From Hyaloperonospora brassicae (taxonomy: Eukaryota > Oomycota > Peronosporomycetes > Peronosporales > Peronosporaceae): 64,000 bases of DNA. Positions 1-11,267 of the stretch are shown piece after piece. How positions within the stretch are numbered: position 1 is the stretch's first letter; every line of letters starts with the position of its first letter. The DNA lies in NCBI GenBank assembly GCA_947650285.1, contig CANTFL010000386.1, positions 32,843 through 96,842 of the forward strand. The letters are read 5' to 3'. A program made the position numbers and the translations under genes. A model generated the notes under the pieces. It had not been told where the DNA came from and searched no databases. It saw nothing but the letters and a program-made list of their open reading frames with translations.

Positions 1-65
1 CGAAAATTCTCAGTTGCTTTTGGTTCTACGAATGTTAACATCACGTGCGCTTATCTGTTGAATAG

Positions 66-647
66 ATTCCTGCAGAGCTTGCACTTTGCGAGAACCTTCG
101 CGCCCTCTACCTTGCTGGTAATCCACAGCGCGGAATTCGGGCTCACATTCTGAACAGCGGCACCGAAGCCGTATTGAAGTACCTGCGTAGCAGGCTTCCT
201 TCCGACGTTCCGCCGCTTGTCGTTGGTCAGGAGACACTTCGCTCTGTCAATGGTGCAAAAAGCTCGAGCTGTGTCAACCAGAACGCCGAAGGAATGGTTG
301 ACCAACCTGCAGTCGCAAGTACACCGAACACGCTTGAGCCAAAGCGACGTTGTGTCGATTCGTCAACGTCATCGTCGCGGCCACTGATCCCAGCAACTCC
401 AGGCACTGACAAATCATCGTTCAAGCCACCTCCTACACCTACACCTACTGAAGGCGCGGCTGAAACAATGGCTTCGTCCGCCGCCGACGAAGTCCTAGCT
501 GAGCTGAACGCTAAAATCCAAAAACTGGAGCAGCAGCTGGACGATTTCGCTGTTACAGCGGCGAAGCGCTTTGCACTGAAGAAGGACTTGGCTATGACAC
601 GATCGCTGAAAATTCGTCACATGCGCAAGATTGGTCAGAAGACCTGA
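66..647 (+). CDS. C-terminal exon of a leucine-rich-repeat protein (LRRC40-like), partial
   Basis: The frame is open from about position 66, just after a possible 3' splice site (AG at 64-65, with a TTAAC branch-like motif upstream), to a TGA at 645-647. The first residues read as a final LRR plus cap: PAELALCENLRALYLAGNP, then a GTEAVLKYLRSRLP segment typical of the C-terminal end of LRRC40-type proteins. After the LRR cap comes a Ser/Pro/Thr-rich linker and a short predicted coiled coil (LAELNAKIQKLEQQLDD). The upstream exons lie outside the window. The family assignment rests on the cap motif, which is seen; the function of the tail is not known. The internal ATG at 174 is not the real start, because LRR coding continues upstream of it. 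Confidence 0.6.
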   Translation: MPAELALCENLRALYLAGNPQRGIRAHILNSGTEAVLKYLRSRLPSDVPPLVVGQETLRSVNGAKSSSCVNQNAEGMVDQPAVASTPNTLEPKRRCVDSSTSSSRPLIPATPGTDKSSFKPPPTPTPTEGAAETMASSAADEVLAELNAKIQKLEQQLDDFAVTAAKRFALKKDLAMTRSLKIRHMRKIGQKT

Positions 648-3215
648 ATGCACAGCCAACGTGACATCGTTTCGTGCCGTACGTGCATTGTTGTCATGGA
701 GATAAGCTGTCGCTTTTGATGCGAATACGTAACGCTGTGATTGATGAATTGTCGAGCAAATTGAAGTGCAGTAATTCGACGGTGTACATGCGACCATCCT
801 CTTGTTTCCCTTAGCAGTCACAGACGCACTATAGTCCAGAAGTGATCGAGCTTGGTATGCGACGACTCAGCTTGAATGGGATATGTGGGGTTTGTTCTGC
901 ACACAAAGTGAGTGATTCAACCAGCATCCAGCCGGTTGAATCATTTGACGCATTGCTAAGTCGAGGTCATCGCGGCCATGCTCAGAAGCAGCCCACGAGC
1001 TGTCGGAAACGATACTAGTGGTAGTCCGTCAGAAGTCAGCTGAAGCGTTGGTATGCAACACGGTTCGTTCACAAAGAGACTGACGCGTCGTACTCCTCCT
1101 GCATGCTGCTACAACCAGACACCGTCCGTTATAAAAAACATGGCTCCACCAGCCAGGTTTTGTTTCGGTTCGTTAGCACCCGATGCACTTGGGCATGGAG
1201 CAAATCAGTATACGAAAACTGGCCCCGGCTCCGTAACGGTTGCTGTGTGGTTGCTGTCGCTTTGTCAGCTTTGGTTCGCCTCGCACAAAGGGCAGTCACG
1301 ACGAAAGGACTGAAAAGGTCGACCGATAGTGGGGTGTCGTGTTAGCTCTTGCAGGCACGAATGCAACATCAGGCCTGCCTGTCGAAGCGGTTGACGAAGT
1401 ACGATTGCATTCGTTGTACTGGGACAAAACATGTGGGCAATTGTTTGACCAAGTCTACTTTGTGACGGATTTGCAAGTCTAACGGCATTCACTTTGGTCA
1501 ATCGAGGTTGAGCCCCTGCGAATGGTCGTTCAGGATTTCTCGTTTGATCTTCATACGTTCTCACAAACAGATTGGAGCTCGTAAATTCTCAGTGTGTTGG
1601 ATCGATGCTCAGGACTGTTGCCGAGTTCATACACTGCACTTGCTTATCTAACACGCAGCTCGGACAAGGTGTATGCAGGAGTTAACGAGCCGAATTCCGA
1701 AAGCTCATGCTCTGCTGCAACAGGTTCAGTCGATAACTGATTCACGTTTCAATCACTGGTCGCTCAAAAGAAACCCTGCACATTGAAGTTGGCCTCTACG
1801 AAAATGGCGAAGAACCAGACGCGCACACAAATCGCCAAGATTGTTTGGACATTCCCGAAGCACGCGAATGTAAAGTACAACATCAGCTGGGCTACGCGCA
1901 AATCTTACCAATGCCGACATTTTATGGCGAGGCAGCAATAGAGTAAGCTGTTCAAAGGCTCAACGCGCTTTCACGATTACTGGGGCTTCCAGTTTATGCG
2001 TGGCAGTCCTTGCCACGGTATTGAACCTGCAGGGCAAGAACCTCACAAGACTGCTGGCCATTTTCGCGTACTGTACCGGCCGAAAGCAATGGATGCGGCG
2101 GACGATGACTGTTTTCGACTTTCCATCTGGTCACGGCTTCCTCAGACATTTGTAATCGACGACATCTTGAGCCTTTATTTGACAGGCCCAAGTGCTGCTC
2201 TAAGTTTCTTGCAAAGCACTCTCGCTCACGCACGCAAAACTTATTTGACAGGCCCAAGTGCTGCTCTAAGTTTCTTACAAAGCACTCTCGCTCACGCACG
2301 CAAAACTTATTTGACGTGCGTTGATGTGCCGAAAATAGCACGACGATCGCGAATGGTTTGGCAGCGTTTAGTTGAGGCCGGCGAAAGCAAGATGGATAGG
2401 ACGTTTTGCAAGCTGCTATGACTCATCTGTCTTGTACTTTACGATGATTGACAACTACCGGTACGCTGGACTCCATACCCAGCTCTCTGAGGGCTTTGTT
2501 GTTTGACTTGGTCGATCGAGCTCAAGTTGGTTGTGGACGCACGTTTGTCGCAGGTACGGCCGCTACAGCTTCGACCGATCCGAGAGTAACCAAGAAGTAT
2601 CAGCTACTCTTTGGGAAATTGGTACTCTAAGAATTACTCGAGAGACAACAGCTGGACTTGCGAACGGTGCCATTCGACGGCTACGATGTCCGCAGTGACT
2701 TGATTTTACCTTCACCCGATAGAGACGATAGACCCAATGTTGTGGTTGGAATCTCAGAAGCTCCTCGGATAACAAACTACGCTCGCAAAACAGTTCTTGT
2801 ACCTCACTGCTTGCGTCTATTCTGCTCGAGACAAGTGACTGTGGCCACGTTTTTCGCAATACGGTTGATGTTCATCAATCTGCATGAACTGTAGCCTGCA
2901 ACCACTATGCGAGGTGGTGGGATTGCAAAGACTAGCATGCCAATGCAAGTCGACTTGAAGAAACAAATTCCACCAGATGCCACATTGTCTCCATTAATCG
3001 GCACTGAAACGCTTTACTTTCAAGAAAACAGCTCGTCACGATGCGCTCAAAGCAAACACGCGCAATTTGTCAGCTCTAGCGCCACAGACAGACACCACTG
3101 AACGAGAATGGTGAAACAACAGCCATGGATCTTTATTACTTGCCTCCTTAGCTGACACATATGGTCGATCGATCCGTAGCCTCCCCCCCCCTCTGTATGA
3201 AGCAGACGTCGGTTT
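648..3215. other. No recognisable gene; decayed sequence
   Basis: Short ORFs occur in all frames, but none has a recognisable domain or a convincing start. Some stretches (1,990-2,600) look like decayed coding sequence. A 66-bp direct duplication lies inside it. Confidence 0.5.
2175..2306. repeat. 66-bp tandem duplication
   Basis: Two adjacent 66-bp copies, starting at 2175 and 2241 (both begin TTATTTGACAGG), differ at one position (GCAAAG versus ACAAAG). The copies are near identical, so the duplication is recent or under gene conversion. Confidence 0.9.
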
Positions 3216-4580
3216 TCACTCGGGCGTTGCGACCGCTGACTCCTGTACCAACGCCGTCGGTTGCCGTCTCTTGTGATAGATATACTCGAATACAAAGCCT
3301 GCGATGGCCACGGCACCGATCACGGCAGCGACAATGATGCTATTGGAAAGGCCAGCCGAGGCGTTCATCTCCTGCGTCGAGACAAGGCCAGTCGAACGTG
3401 TTCCTGCTGCGCCACTTTCGCTGACATCGGCCATCGATCCGGTCGACACGGCAGCAAAGTTGACCACACTTTTTCCAACCGGAAACGACCCCAACGTCGA
3501 CACGCCGCACTGCGAGAGCGAGAGCTCCACATTGTCGTTCACAAAGGTGCTGCTCAACGGCGCCGTCAGTTGGACAAGCACCGTGCCATTTGTCGTTGCA
3601 TTCACACTGCGTACACCAATCTCTGCGTCCTCCGAGTCGTCGTCACTGGCAGTTGCAACTGACGCAATGAGCGAGCGGCCCGTGTCGGCACAAAACGTGT
3701 CGGTCGTTAGCACCACGTCAGCGCTCCCAGCGTCCAGGCCACTGACGCTAGAGATGTTGAACGTCGGCGCAATCATGTTGCCAACACTTGCCAGAGGCGA
3801 CGACTCGGAGCTCGGACTGGCGACAGTCACACTGAGGAGCAGCGACGTCGCCTCGCCGACGCTACCGTCACACGGTAAGGGCCGAGTCCACTTGACTGTG
3901 CCCGTACACGCTTCGCCCGTGCACTGGACGTCGTGCACCCGGGCGTCCGTGTGTCTCCACTCGGTCGCACAACCCAAACTGCCCGTCGTCGCCGTCGTCG
4001 TCGTCGTCGTCCCTCGGCACATCTGGACGACGTTGCACTCGCCAACGCGCGAGAACCTCGAGCCACTGACGTCCAGCGCCCGCGCGCACACGGAGACCTC
4101 TGTGGCGCCGCCATTGACGACTGCTGGCGCCAGTGGGTCGAGCGTTGCGATCGTCACGACGTCCGTGTTGCGGCCCGTGAGGACCTGCGCGGTCAACGTG
4201 TTCCGCTGGCCGTCGGCTTTCGGTCGTGCAGTTGCCCAGTCCAGAGCCGACGCAAAGTGAATCGTGACGGCGCAATTGACCGGCGTACAACCGTCGGCTG
4301 CAACGAGCGACGCGACGGTCGGAAGTGTCGCATCGCTCGTGTCGCAGCTCGCACGCGCGGACAGCCCCAAGCGCAAGGCGACTGCTATAGCCCCCGACTC
4401 GATTGTTGTGCGGTCGGAGTTGCACATTTGTACGACGAGCGACGTCGCGCCACCGGTTACCGACGTCGACGTGCCGTCAAGTATACACGGCTCGCCGCTG
4501 CAGTCGGAGCAACTCGCGGCTGCGTGCGTGAGGACGAGGAGACGGGTCGTGGCGAACGCGAGGACGAGGAAGGCCTTCAT
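3216..4580 (-). CDS. Secreted or surface type I membrane protein, Thr/Ser/Ala-rich, unknown function
   Basis: The chosen start is the ATG at 4580 because it opens a classical signal peptide (MKAFLVLAFATTRLLVL, cleavage near THAAAS). An in-frame ATG 27 codons upstream would bury it. The mature part of about 430 aa is rich in Thr, Ser, Ala and Val, has paired cysteines (CSDCSGEPC near the N-terminus) and scattered N-glycosylation sites (NIS, NAT, NGT), and holds a TTTTTTATT run. One hydrophobic helix (IIVAAVIGAVAIAGFVFEYIY) near the C-terminus is followed by basic residues HKRR and a short tail. The topology is type I: outside, one membrane pass, about 20 cytosolic residues. I do not recognise the family. 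Long ORFs on the opposite strand here are shadows of its GC-rich third positions. Confidence 0.75.
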   Translation of the reverse strand: MKAFLVLAFATTRLLVLTHAAASCSDCSGEPCILDGTSTSVTGGATSLVVQMCNSDRTTIESGAIAVALRLGLSARASCDTSDATLPTVASLVAADGCTPVNCAVTIHFASALDWATARPKADGQRNTLTAQVLTGRNTDVVTIATLDPLAPAVVNGGATEVSVCARALDVSGSRFSRVGECNVVQMCRGTTTTTTATTGSLGCATEWRHTDARVHDVQCTGEACTGTVKWTRPLPCDGSVGEATSLLLSVTVASPSSESSPLASVGNMIAPTFNISSVSGLDAGSADVVLTTDTFCADTGRSLIASVATASDDDSEDAEIGVRSVNATTNGTVLVQLTAPLSSTFVNDNVELSLSQCGVSTLGSFPVGKSVVNFAAVSTGSMADVSESGAAGTRSTGLVSTQEMNASAGLSNSIIVAAVIGAVAIAGFVFEYIYHKRRQPTALVQESAVATPE

Positions 4581-7389
4581 GGGCGCTCGTGGAGGCAGCG
4601 ACGAGGCACAGACGTCCGGTACGCTGCGAGTGACGCGGTTTCTACGTATGGTACTGTGCATTTTTGTATGCGGCCTGCGAACTGTAGAGACGTGTGTGTG
4701 TGTGTATACAGTAGTCAGTCGGGTGTGTATAGACGTGCGAGTGTGGGCACGCTGACGATGGAGCTAGCCCTAGCCCGCGAAACGACAGCTTGTTTTCCCG
4801 ATTGTGACGGTATGGGACAAGTATGACTTTCAAGAGGGAATGGCGCATCGGTGGTCCAAACAGTGCTGCTGAGCTCTGCCCATCGTGCTGGTCGGATCAC
4901 AGCGGAACGGCTTTCTATGCGGCAGAAAGGAAACCAGACCTGTGGTAACGTACAAGCAAGGCGCAAGGTGGTTGAAGTCGTCGGCATGGCGTGGCGCCGA
5001 TAACGAACAGCAAAACACAGTTTGGTCGAGGTCTAGCCCCGTAGAAAGTAAGGTGTTTGTTGGCAGCGTGTGAGAGGCTACTTCTCGTGCACTTTGCAGA
5101 TCGAGCTTCTCGCGGGTCAGGGCTGTTTGGTCATTGATGCTCGACAAAGGGATCTGGTGCAGTAGTTGTGGACACGATGCAGTACGAGCTAGAGGTTGCT
5201 GGAACGAGGCAGGTTATGTGATGCAGGAACTTGTAAAGAGCAGCGTGTCGCAGTACTGACCGCTCTGTTGCGGATGTGGTCAGTTACAGTAAACGATCCA
5301 AGGAAACGTGCTCGAGTTGTTTTGACAAAATATGCACCGATCTGTGCGTTGCATAAATCGTTTTATAATCTGAATGACACAGATAAGCCGGGGTCCAGCT
5401 TTGAACGTACGCTGATCGTTAGACCGTTTTACAATCATATGAAATAAAAAATGCTCGTACATGAATAACAAAATATGCACTTGCTGGAATTCGAATTTGC
5501 CAGAGATGCAACACAGCTACCTCTCTTTTCCTCAAAGGTCTCTTGATAGGAGACAGCGCATATGCGTGCTACAGTGCCGCTGATCAGAACAAAAGCTATC
5601 GGAATCTCGACTCTTGTGCTCCATGAAAGCGAGTAAGATACAAGACACGACAATCAGGCGTCCCTTTGTGTAAATTCCTCATTGAATGACCGAGTGCCCC
5701 TCCTTCTGCTCTGAAATGCACAAATGCCCCACTGATGTGACAAATGCCCTGCCAAAGGTTTGCCAGAAGCTAAAGCCGGCTCAGCGATGGCACGGAACTC
5801 GGAGCGAGGCCTGATTGAATGACGTGTTTGTTGTAAAAAGGTTTCCGTTGGTTCGAGAGTTTGACCATCAACGAACCCGTGAGTTGAAGGGCGCGTTCCT
5901 GTCGCACACTGTGCTAGTCTCCGATGCATGCCAGTGGAATGTGAGGTCCCATCATGGTAAGGAAGGTTGACTATGGAGTCCGGTGGTAGGATGATGTTAC
6001 ACGCTGTGGGAGGCGAGAGCGAGTACATGTTGTACAAAAGCAGGATCTGTGCAACATCGGTAATGAACGTCAGTTCTAAACTACGTTGCAGACGAAAGCT
6101 AGTTCTCAACCTAGCCGTGTGACCTTCTCATGTGGCCCCCCATTTGATAACAATTTTACAAGAAAGAGTCTACTGCTATTGACGTCATGACGGCTCATGC
6201 GCAAGTCGTAGACGTTTGGCGTCATGATAGATCGACAGACCAGTGAAAAATCAGATTTGCGTCTTCATTGCTTCAACTGTTTCTCGACTTCTTCGATACG
6301 TCTGCCTAGTTGAGTCGTACCTCACGTCGATACAAGACCGCGCCAATCATAGGTTCAACCAAGCGCGTACCAATACAACTAAAGCGGAAGTACGAAGTGT
6401 TTGAACACCGCAAGGAATATCCGCTCATTCGAATTTATTGAGTGCAGACGTATATGAGCGTTCAGTTCCAGCTCATTATAAGTAAGTTAACGACGCACCA
6501 GTGTATTGTTGTCAGCGCATTGAGACCGAGTGTGTGATGAATGTAGCATGACGAAGCTTTGTTATACTGGGCTACATGCTCGATGCGGACCACGAGGACC
6601 GATGTACCTACGTTTGTGTGCGTCATGTTCTCCGCTGTATATAGCAATGCTGCACCAAAATTTCAGCATCCACACTGCAATAATTGAATCATCACCAACA
6701 TTGCTACCACCAGTAGCAGATTCTTTTTTACGACCATAACACTCTACCAGCATTGCGCGGTCTATCATCTTGCGTTGCGCTTTGCGTGTCCGCAAGCATC
6801 CGCACGATCTCCTGCGACAGCACCAACAAGTTCCTGTCAAATCTCCAGTAAAATGTCCGCTCTTGCTGCCTTCGGTACCCGTCGTCTTATGCTGCCTTGA
6901 GTCGATTTTAAACCATCGTTTACATCATCGTGTACGCAACACTGACACTGCGCTGTGTCATTCGATAAAAATTCGCCAAGACTACCAAAGCGACATATGT
7001 TTACAATTTTGATAATAAGATCTGGATAAAAGAGATAGAGACACGGGCCCTTACACTCGAGTGATAACCAACACTGTCAGATTATGCTAAAGCGTCAACG
7101 CATCTTTTCCTTCTTGTAAAATGACTATAGACGGATACAGATGAGAAGGTTCGACATTTAGCGATAAGTGAGGGAATACAGACGATGTACGTGGATGCAA
7201 TAAATGTTCCCTGACATGTGTGTAGTCGAGCGTAAGTATGATTGGTGTATCATTTCTCCATATTGCGGTGCGTTCTTTGATTATCTGATGCAATATTTAT
7301 ATATTTCCCATCTTTTGCTGTACTTCTTCTTTTTTATTATTTGATGCATCTTGATTGTCTCCTATTTTAATGATTATATTGCTATACCC
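4581..7389. other. No recognisable gene; includes a short GT/TA microsatellite
   Basis: A (GT)n run lies near 4,693-4,707, upstream of the secreted-protein gene. ORFs up to 151 aa (5654-6109, -) show no family I recognise. Their composition suggests decayed mobile-element sequence. Confidence 0.5.
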
Positions 7390-7745
7390 CGTTTACAACG
7401 GGGTGAGCCCGTTACATGTCGTTGGTTCAGATGAGTCAATTGGAAAACTACCTTCGTATATAAAAATATCGATTTATACCGAATCAAGTAAGCGTTGATG
7501 GAATAACGCCTTCGAGATAATATATTTAGACCCGCTCCACCTAAAGTTGACATCAGCCAGTATGTCAACCGACTTCACCACTAATCGCTGCTAGACGCGT
7601 GCAATGGTATGCTGAGCGAGTAGGTACATCTCACCTTAGTAATTGATGATAGTTGAAGTAAGAACAAAAGAGGTTGTATTCGGAAACTAAACCATATTCA
7701 AAACAGCACTACTTTTCCTTATTCCAAGCGTGTTCGTTTTGGATA
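7390..7745 (+). mobile_element. Diverged family-A LTR (old solo copy)
   Basis: It starts with ACAACGGGGTGAGCCCGTTACA and keeps the family-A landmarks in order: a GTTGACATC...ATGTCAAC hairpin, the CACCACTAATCGCTGCTAGACG core, and an A/T-rich segment ending in CTACTTTTCC. The 3' end is degraded. The orientation is opposite to the full-length element at 38,033-46,017. Confidence 0.65.
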
Positions 7746-8202
7746 CTAAGCCTACCGCTGCACGTACAGTGCACGTGGCAATTCGAGGCACCAGTCTACA
7801 CGATGTCAGTGTAGGTAGCTTGTTCTGTGTCAATACTGTTAGAATATACTCTTTCTGACAAGTCAGGAAGGTTGTGCAGGCCAAGTGCAAGACCTGGTGC
7901 AGGTAAGTGCGACCTCACCTGATTGGATGATGATGTGACAGAGTGACGGATGGGGGTTGGGAGAGACGGGTACCATGTGACAGGATGTCACATGGGACAG
8001 GGAGAGACGGTCACCACATGAGATTTGACATGGTAAAGTTGTAGTTTTCGTCTCGGGTCATACATTTCATAGTGTTGTAGGAAGCAAGTTCTCAACACAA
8101 TAAATTCACTTTTGCTTCCACCTACTTTGCACCAAGTGCACTACTACACTCTTACAAATACAAGCGGAAAGTGCTAGGTTAACAGCCTGCAAAGGGTAAG
8201 CC

Positions 8203-8643
8203 TGTAACGGGGTGATCTCGTTACATAATAGTTGATAGAAAGTATCAATTTTTGAGTATTATCTATTTTGATAATATTCAATCAACATCACTCAAGAAGA
8301 GGTGAGATTGTCGGAATATTACCCCCAAGGGTAATAGTCGTGGGGTGCTCCACTTCTTGATTGATGTAACATCTACATCAACCAAATTTACCACCAATCG
8401 CTGCTGGACGCGCACAATGGGTGGTGAGCAAGAGACACACATAGTAAATTGTAGTTTGATATAGTTAGATTAAGACAAAAGATGATTTATTAAGAAGCTT
8501 AACTATATTAAATACAATTCTACTTTTTCCCTTAGACACAGATTTTGAGTTCTGCCTACTTCGCTGCGCTTCCTCGACACGTGTACGTGACGCCGGGTGC
8601 ACATAACCTTGTGTCGAATTGACACAAGGCGTGCCCCGTTACA
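8203..8643 (+). mobile_element. Family-A solo LTR
   Basis: It begins TGTAACGGGG and ends CCCCGTTACA. It contains the hairpin GTTGATGTA...TACATCAAC, the CCACCAATCGCTGCTGGACG core and a terminal CCTTGTGTC...GACACAAGG stem. The flanks AAGCC and TAGCC are a near-match for a 5-bp target duplication. It is inserted into another, older family-A LTR that resumes at 8644. Confidence 0.8.
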
Positions 8644-8965
8644 TAGCCCGTTGCATGATATTACCATTGTGAGAAACGGCAATAAAAAATAAAATGTTCA
8701 ATATTCTTTTGACACTATCACTAAATTCAGTGATATTGTTGGGATGACCCAATGATCTACTCATTGATTGATATTGTGTTTATATCAAACCACCAATTGC
8801 TGCTAGACGCACGCAATGGGTGGTGAGTAGACGGCATCATACGTTTAGTTATATTAACATAATTGAGTCAGGCCAAAACAGAGAACAAGAGATATGGGAG
8901 TTTTTTATATTAAATGACAGTTTAACGTTTGCTACAACTAGATTCTTTGTCTTAGTCGTTTATCC
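8644..8965 (+). mobile_element. Older family-A LTR interrupted by the copy at 8203
   Basis: The sequence TAGCCCGTTGCATGATATT followed by the CCACCAATTGCTGCTAGACG core and the A/T-rich LTR end continues in the same orientation right after the solo LTR. The 3' boundary fades near 8,965 and is approximate. Confidence 0.6.
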
Positions 8966-10023
8966 TTCCTATGTATAGTGCATATACCTAGCAAAGCACT
9001 GGCCTTCACTGCTGTCAGTGAGAGTGACTCCTTACTGATATTCTAGTACGTAGCGATCGGTTCCCTATTAGAGATGGCAATAGAGGAATATAAACCAGGC
9101 TCCTCTACGGCCATCGAGATCACCTGGCGGAAGTCTGAAAGTGTATCTGGAGCAGAAGATCATGATTTGCGATTACGGAAGATGGTAAATCACTGAGCGC
9201 GTGGTACCGTATCCAGAAAGACCGTAGTAACTATCAGGCAAAAGCAATGAGTTTACCGATGGCCAAATCGCGTACGAATGGAAAGCCCTGATCGCATCAT
9301 CGAAGATACTGGATAATTTGCCGAATAGATCGAAATTGGATACCTTGAACCTGGCGTGGCGAGATGAGGCGATCAATGTGGAAGGTCCATTTGAATAGGT
9401 GCTGGGCGTATCTACCACGATCGTTGCTGGAGGTGAGGCTGCTCGGGACTGCGCAATAAGATGGGCGACACGACAACAGGAAGTTAAACTAGATGAGGGA
9501 ATCACATAAATAGCACCATCTTTTAGATGGACGGATACATTGCTAATAAACAAGGCGCATGAGGAGTAGATGTCTATATTTTTTTCTTAGCGTCAATGTA
9601 GAAAACGATGGATTGTGATAAGGAGTAGCTGAGATCGCGTGGGGGTACCCGACGAGCCCGGCGAGGAGTTCTTACGCTGTAACAGTCCATAAAAAACCGA
9701 ACTCACAGAGAAAGAAAGGGCACATAGGAAGAGCATAAGGTCGCGAAGAATGCAACACGATATCGTGTAGAGTCGTGATCATGGACCACACGAACGCGCT
9801 CATAGCTCGATTTGGAGCCCTGAACCGAAGCTGAACAATAAGCGCTTCATAGTCGAATATTATACTATGCATCCGACCAAAGGCGGCGTTGCCACTTGCA
9901 AGACCGTCCCCGAAATGTCCGTGCTCCACTAGTATCGCGTCAAAGCAATCCTGTCTGTGACAGATACTACTTTCAATGTATGAGCACCACCTCTTGTACC
10001 TGAATTTCTTAGCTCCAGTCTGA
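8966..10023. other. No recognisable gene
   Basis: ORFs of 126 aa (9173-9553, -) and 132 aa (9672-10070, -) have no recognisable domain. The second runs into the LTR at 10,024, so it is unlikely to be a native gene. Confidence 0.45.
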
Positions 10024-11267
10024 TGTGGTTGAATAGTGATCACAAATTCCTTGTGATACCGACTCTTCATTGGCGCCCGGGCGACCGACTAACGGAGGGG
10101 GTACCCCAATTCCGTGCTCTGTGTCTTCTTGCTTACCTTGTGTACCCGTCGATGGGGCGGGTTGCGGTATTCTTGGTGGAGTTAAGTTGAAGCTGAACTT
10201 GACCGTTTTGGGGATAGGGGTTGATCGGGTGGAATTCTTCACCCGGTCAAACGTGGGGTGGATCGAGTGTTAATTCTTCACTCGATCGCAAGTACACTTG
10301 AGCACTCTCCCAGAGTCGCCTGTATCCACTGGTGATGCTTGATCCGCTAGCCTTCTGACCAATTGAGCCGTCTCGCGATCTTGAATCTGAACCGTTAGGT
10401 TCCCCGCGTCCGATCGCAGCTGGGAGGCGGGGTGAGAACTGATGTTTCACCTGGCCAAACAATCCAAAGGCGAAGTTTGTAAAGACGCGGGTGACTCTCT
10501 ATTCAACGGGAGGCCAAATTATCGGCTCGGGAGGAATCGACGCGTGTCTTTCGTTACAAATTCAATTCTGTTTGTTGTCAATCAACCAAATCCATAACCT
10601 ATGACTATGCCTATCTTTTCGCTAGATCACTGTTGCGTATCGCCTGTCTATGTGACTCACCTCATGCATCATGTGGTCCACAGCAAATACTCAGTATCGG
10701 ATCGCTAGGTGATGGATCGCTAGGTGGTGGATCGCTCGGATAGTGGATCGCTCGGGGTGGATCGTTTGGGTAGTGGATCGCGGTATGTGTCCATACAGTC
10801 AAGCATTACACATTCAGGGTGGATCTTGATCAATCTCTCGAGTCTCTGATCGGGCATCAACCGTCGGATCGCCGTTACTTATGAGACCTCGCATGTTCGA
10901 TGATCTTGACGATCCACTCCATCAGCTTGCTTCCATATTCGCATATTTTTCATTGTCATTAGCGATCCAGTATTCCAGTTGATGTTCACCCCTTGAACGA
11001 TCCGGTCCTTGTACCTTGGTGATCCAAGCCCTTGATCGCGGATCGTGATCGGCCAGTCATAGATCCTTGACTATACTCCTTTATTACCGTTAGGTAGATC
11101 AATCTGCATAATTACCACAGTCATTTCCTGTCAATCAGTCGTGTGATCCCATCCTTCGTGCCAACGGACCTATCTCCAGGCGCACTCCACCAATCAAATC
11201 AATCTCGCACTTGATGCGGTAGGCGCGATCCACACTTTACAAAATTATTCTTCTGCGCTTCTCCACA
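10024..11267 (-). mobile_element. Family-B solo LTR (1.24 kb)
   Basis: It is bounded by TGTGG...CCACA and a 4-bp direct repeat CTGA (10020-10023 and 11268-11271). Strong similarity to 36508-37841 and 55206-56356 defines the family. Internal landmarks are two inverted-repeat blocks (GATCGGGTG...CACCCGGTC and ATCGAGTG...CACTCGAT), a CGATCGCAG block, and a short tandem array of GTGGATCGCT-like units at about 10,690-10,790. The sense strand is minus, inferred from the gag orientation next to the related LTRs. Confidence 0.85.
10690..10790. repeat. GATCGCT mini-array inside the family-B LTR
   Basis: Five to six imperfect units of about 16-19 bp, each containing GGATCGC, lie within the LTR. The same position in the LTRs at about 37,160-37,340 and 55,880-55,970 carries similar arrays. 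The 101-bp satellite at 58.5-64 kb sits at the equivalent place in a related LTR. Confidence 0.7.

Noticed and set aside
3304..4826. Long plus-strand ORFs opposite the surface-protein gene
   Set aside because: They are shadows of GC-biased codons, with Arg/Val-rich nonsense composition and no domain.
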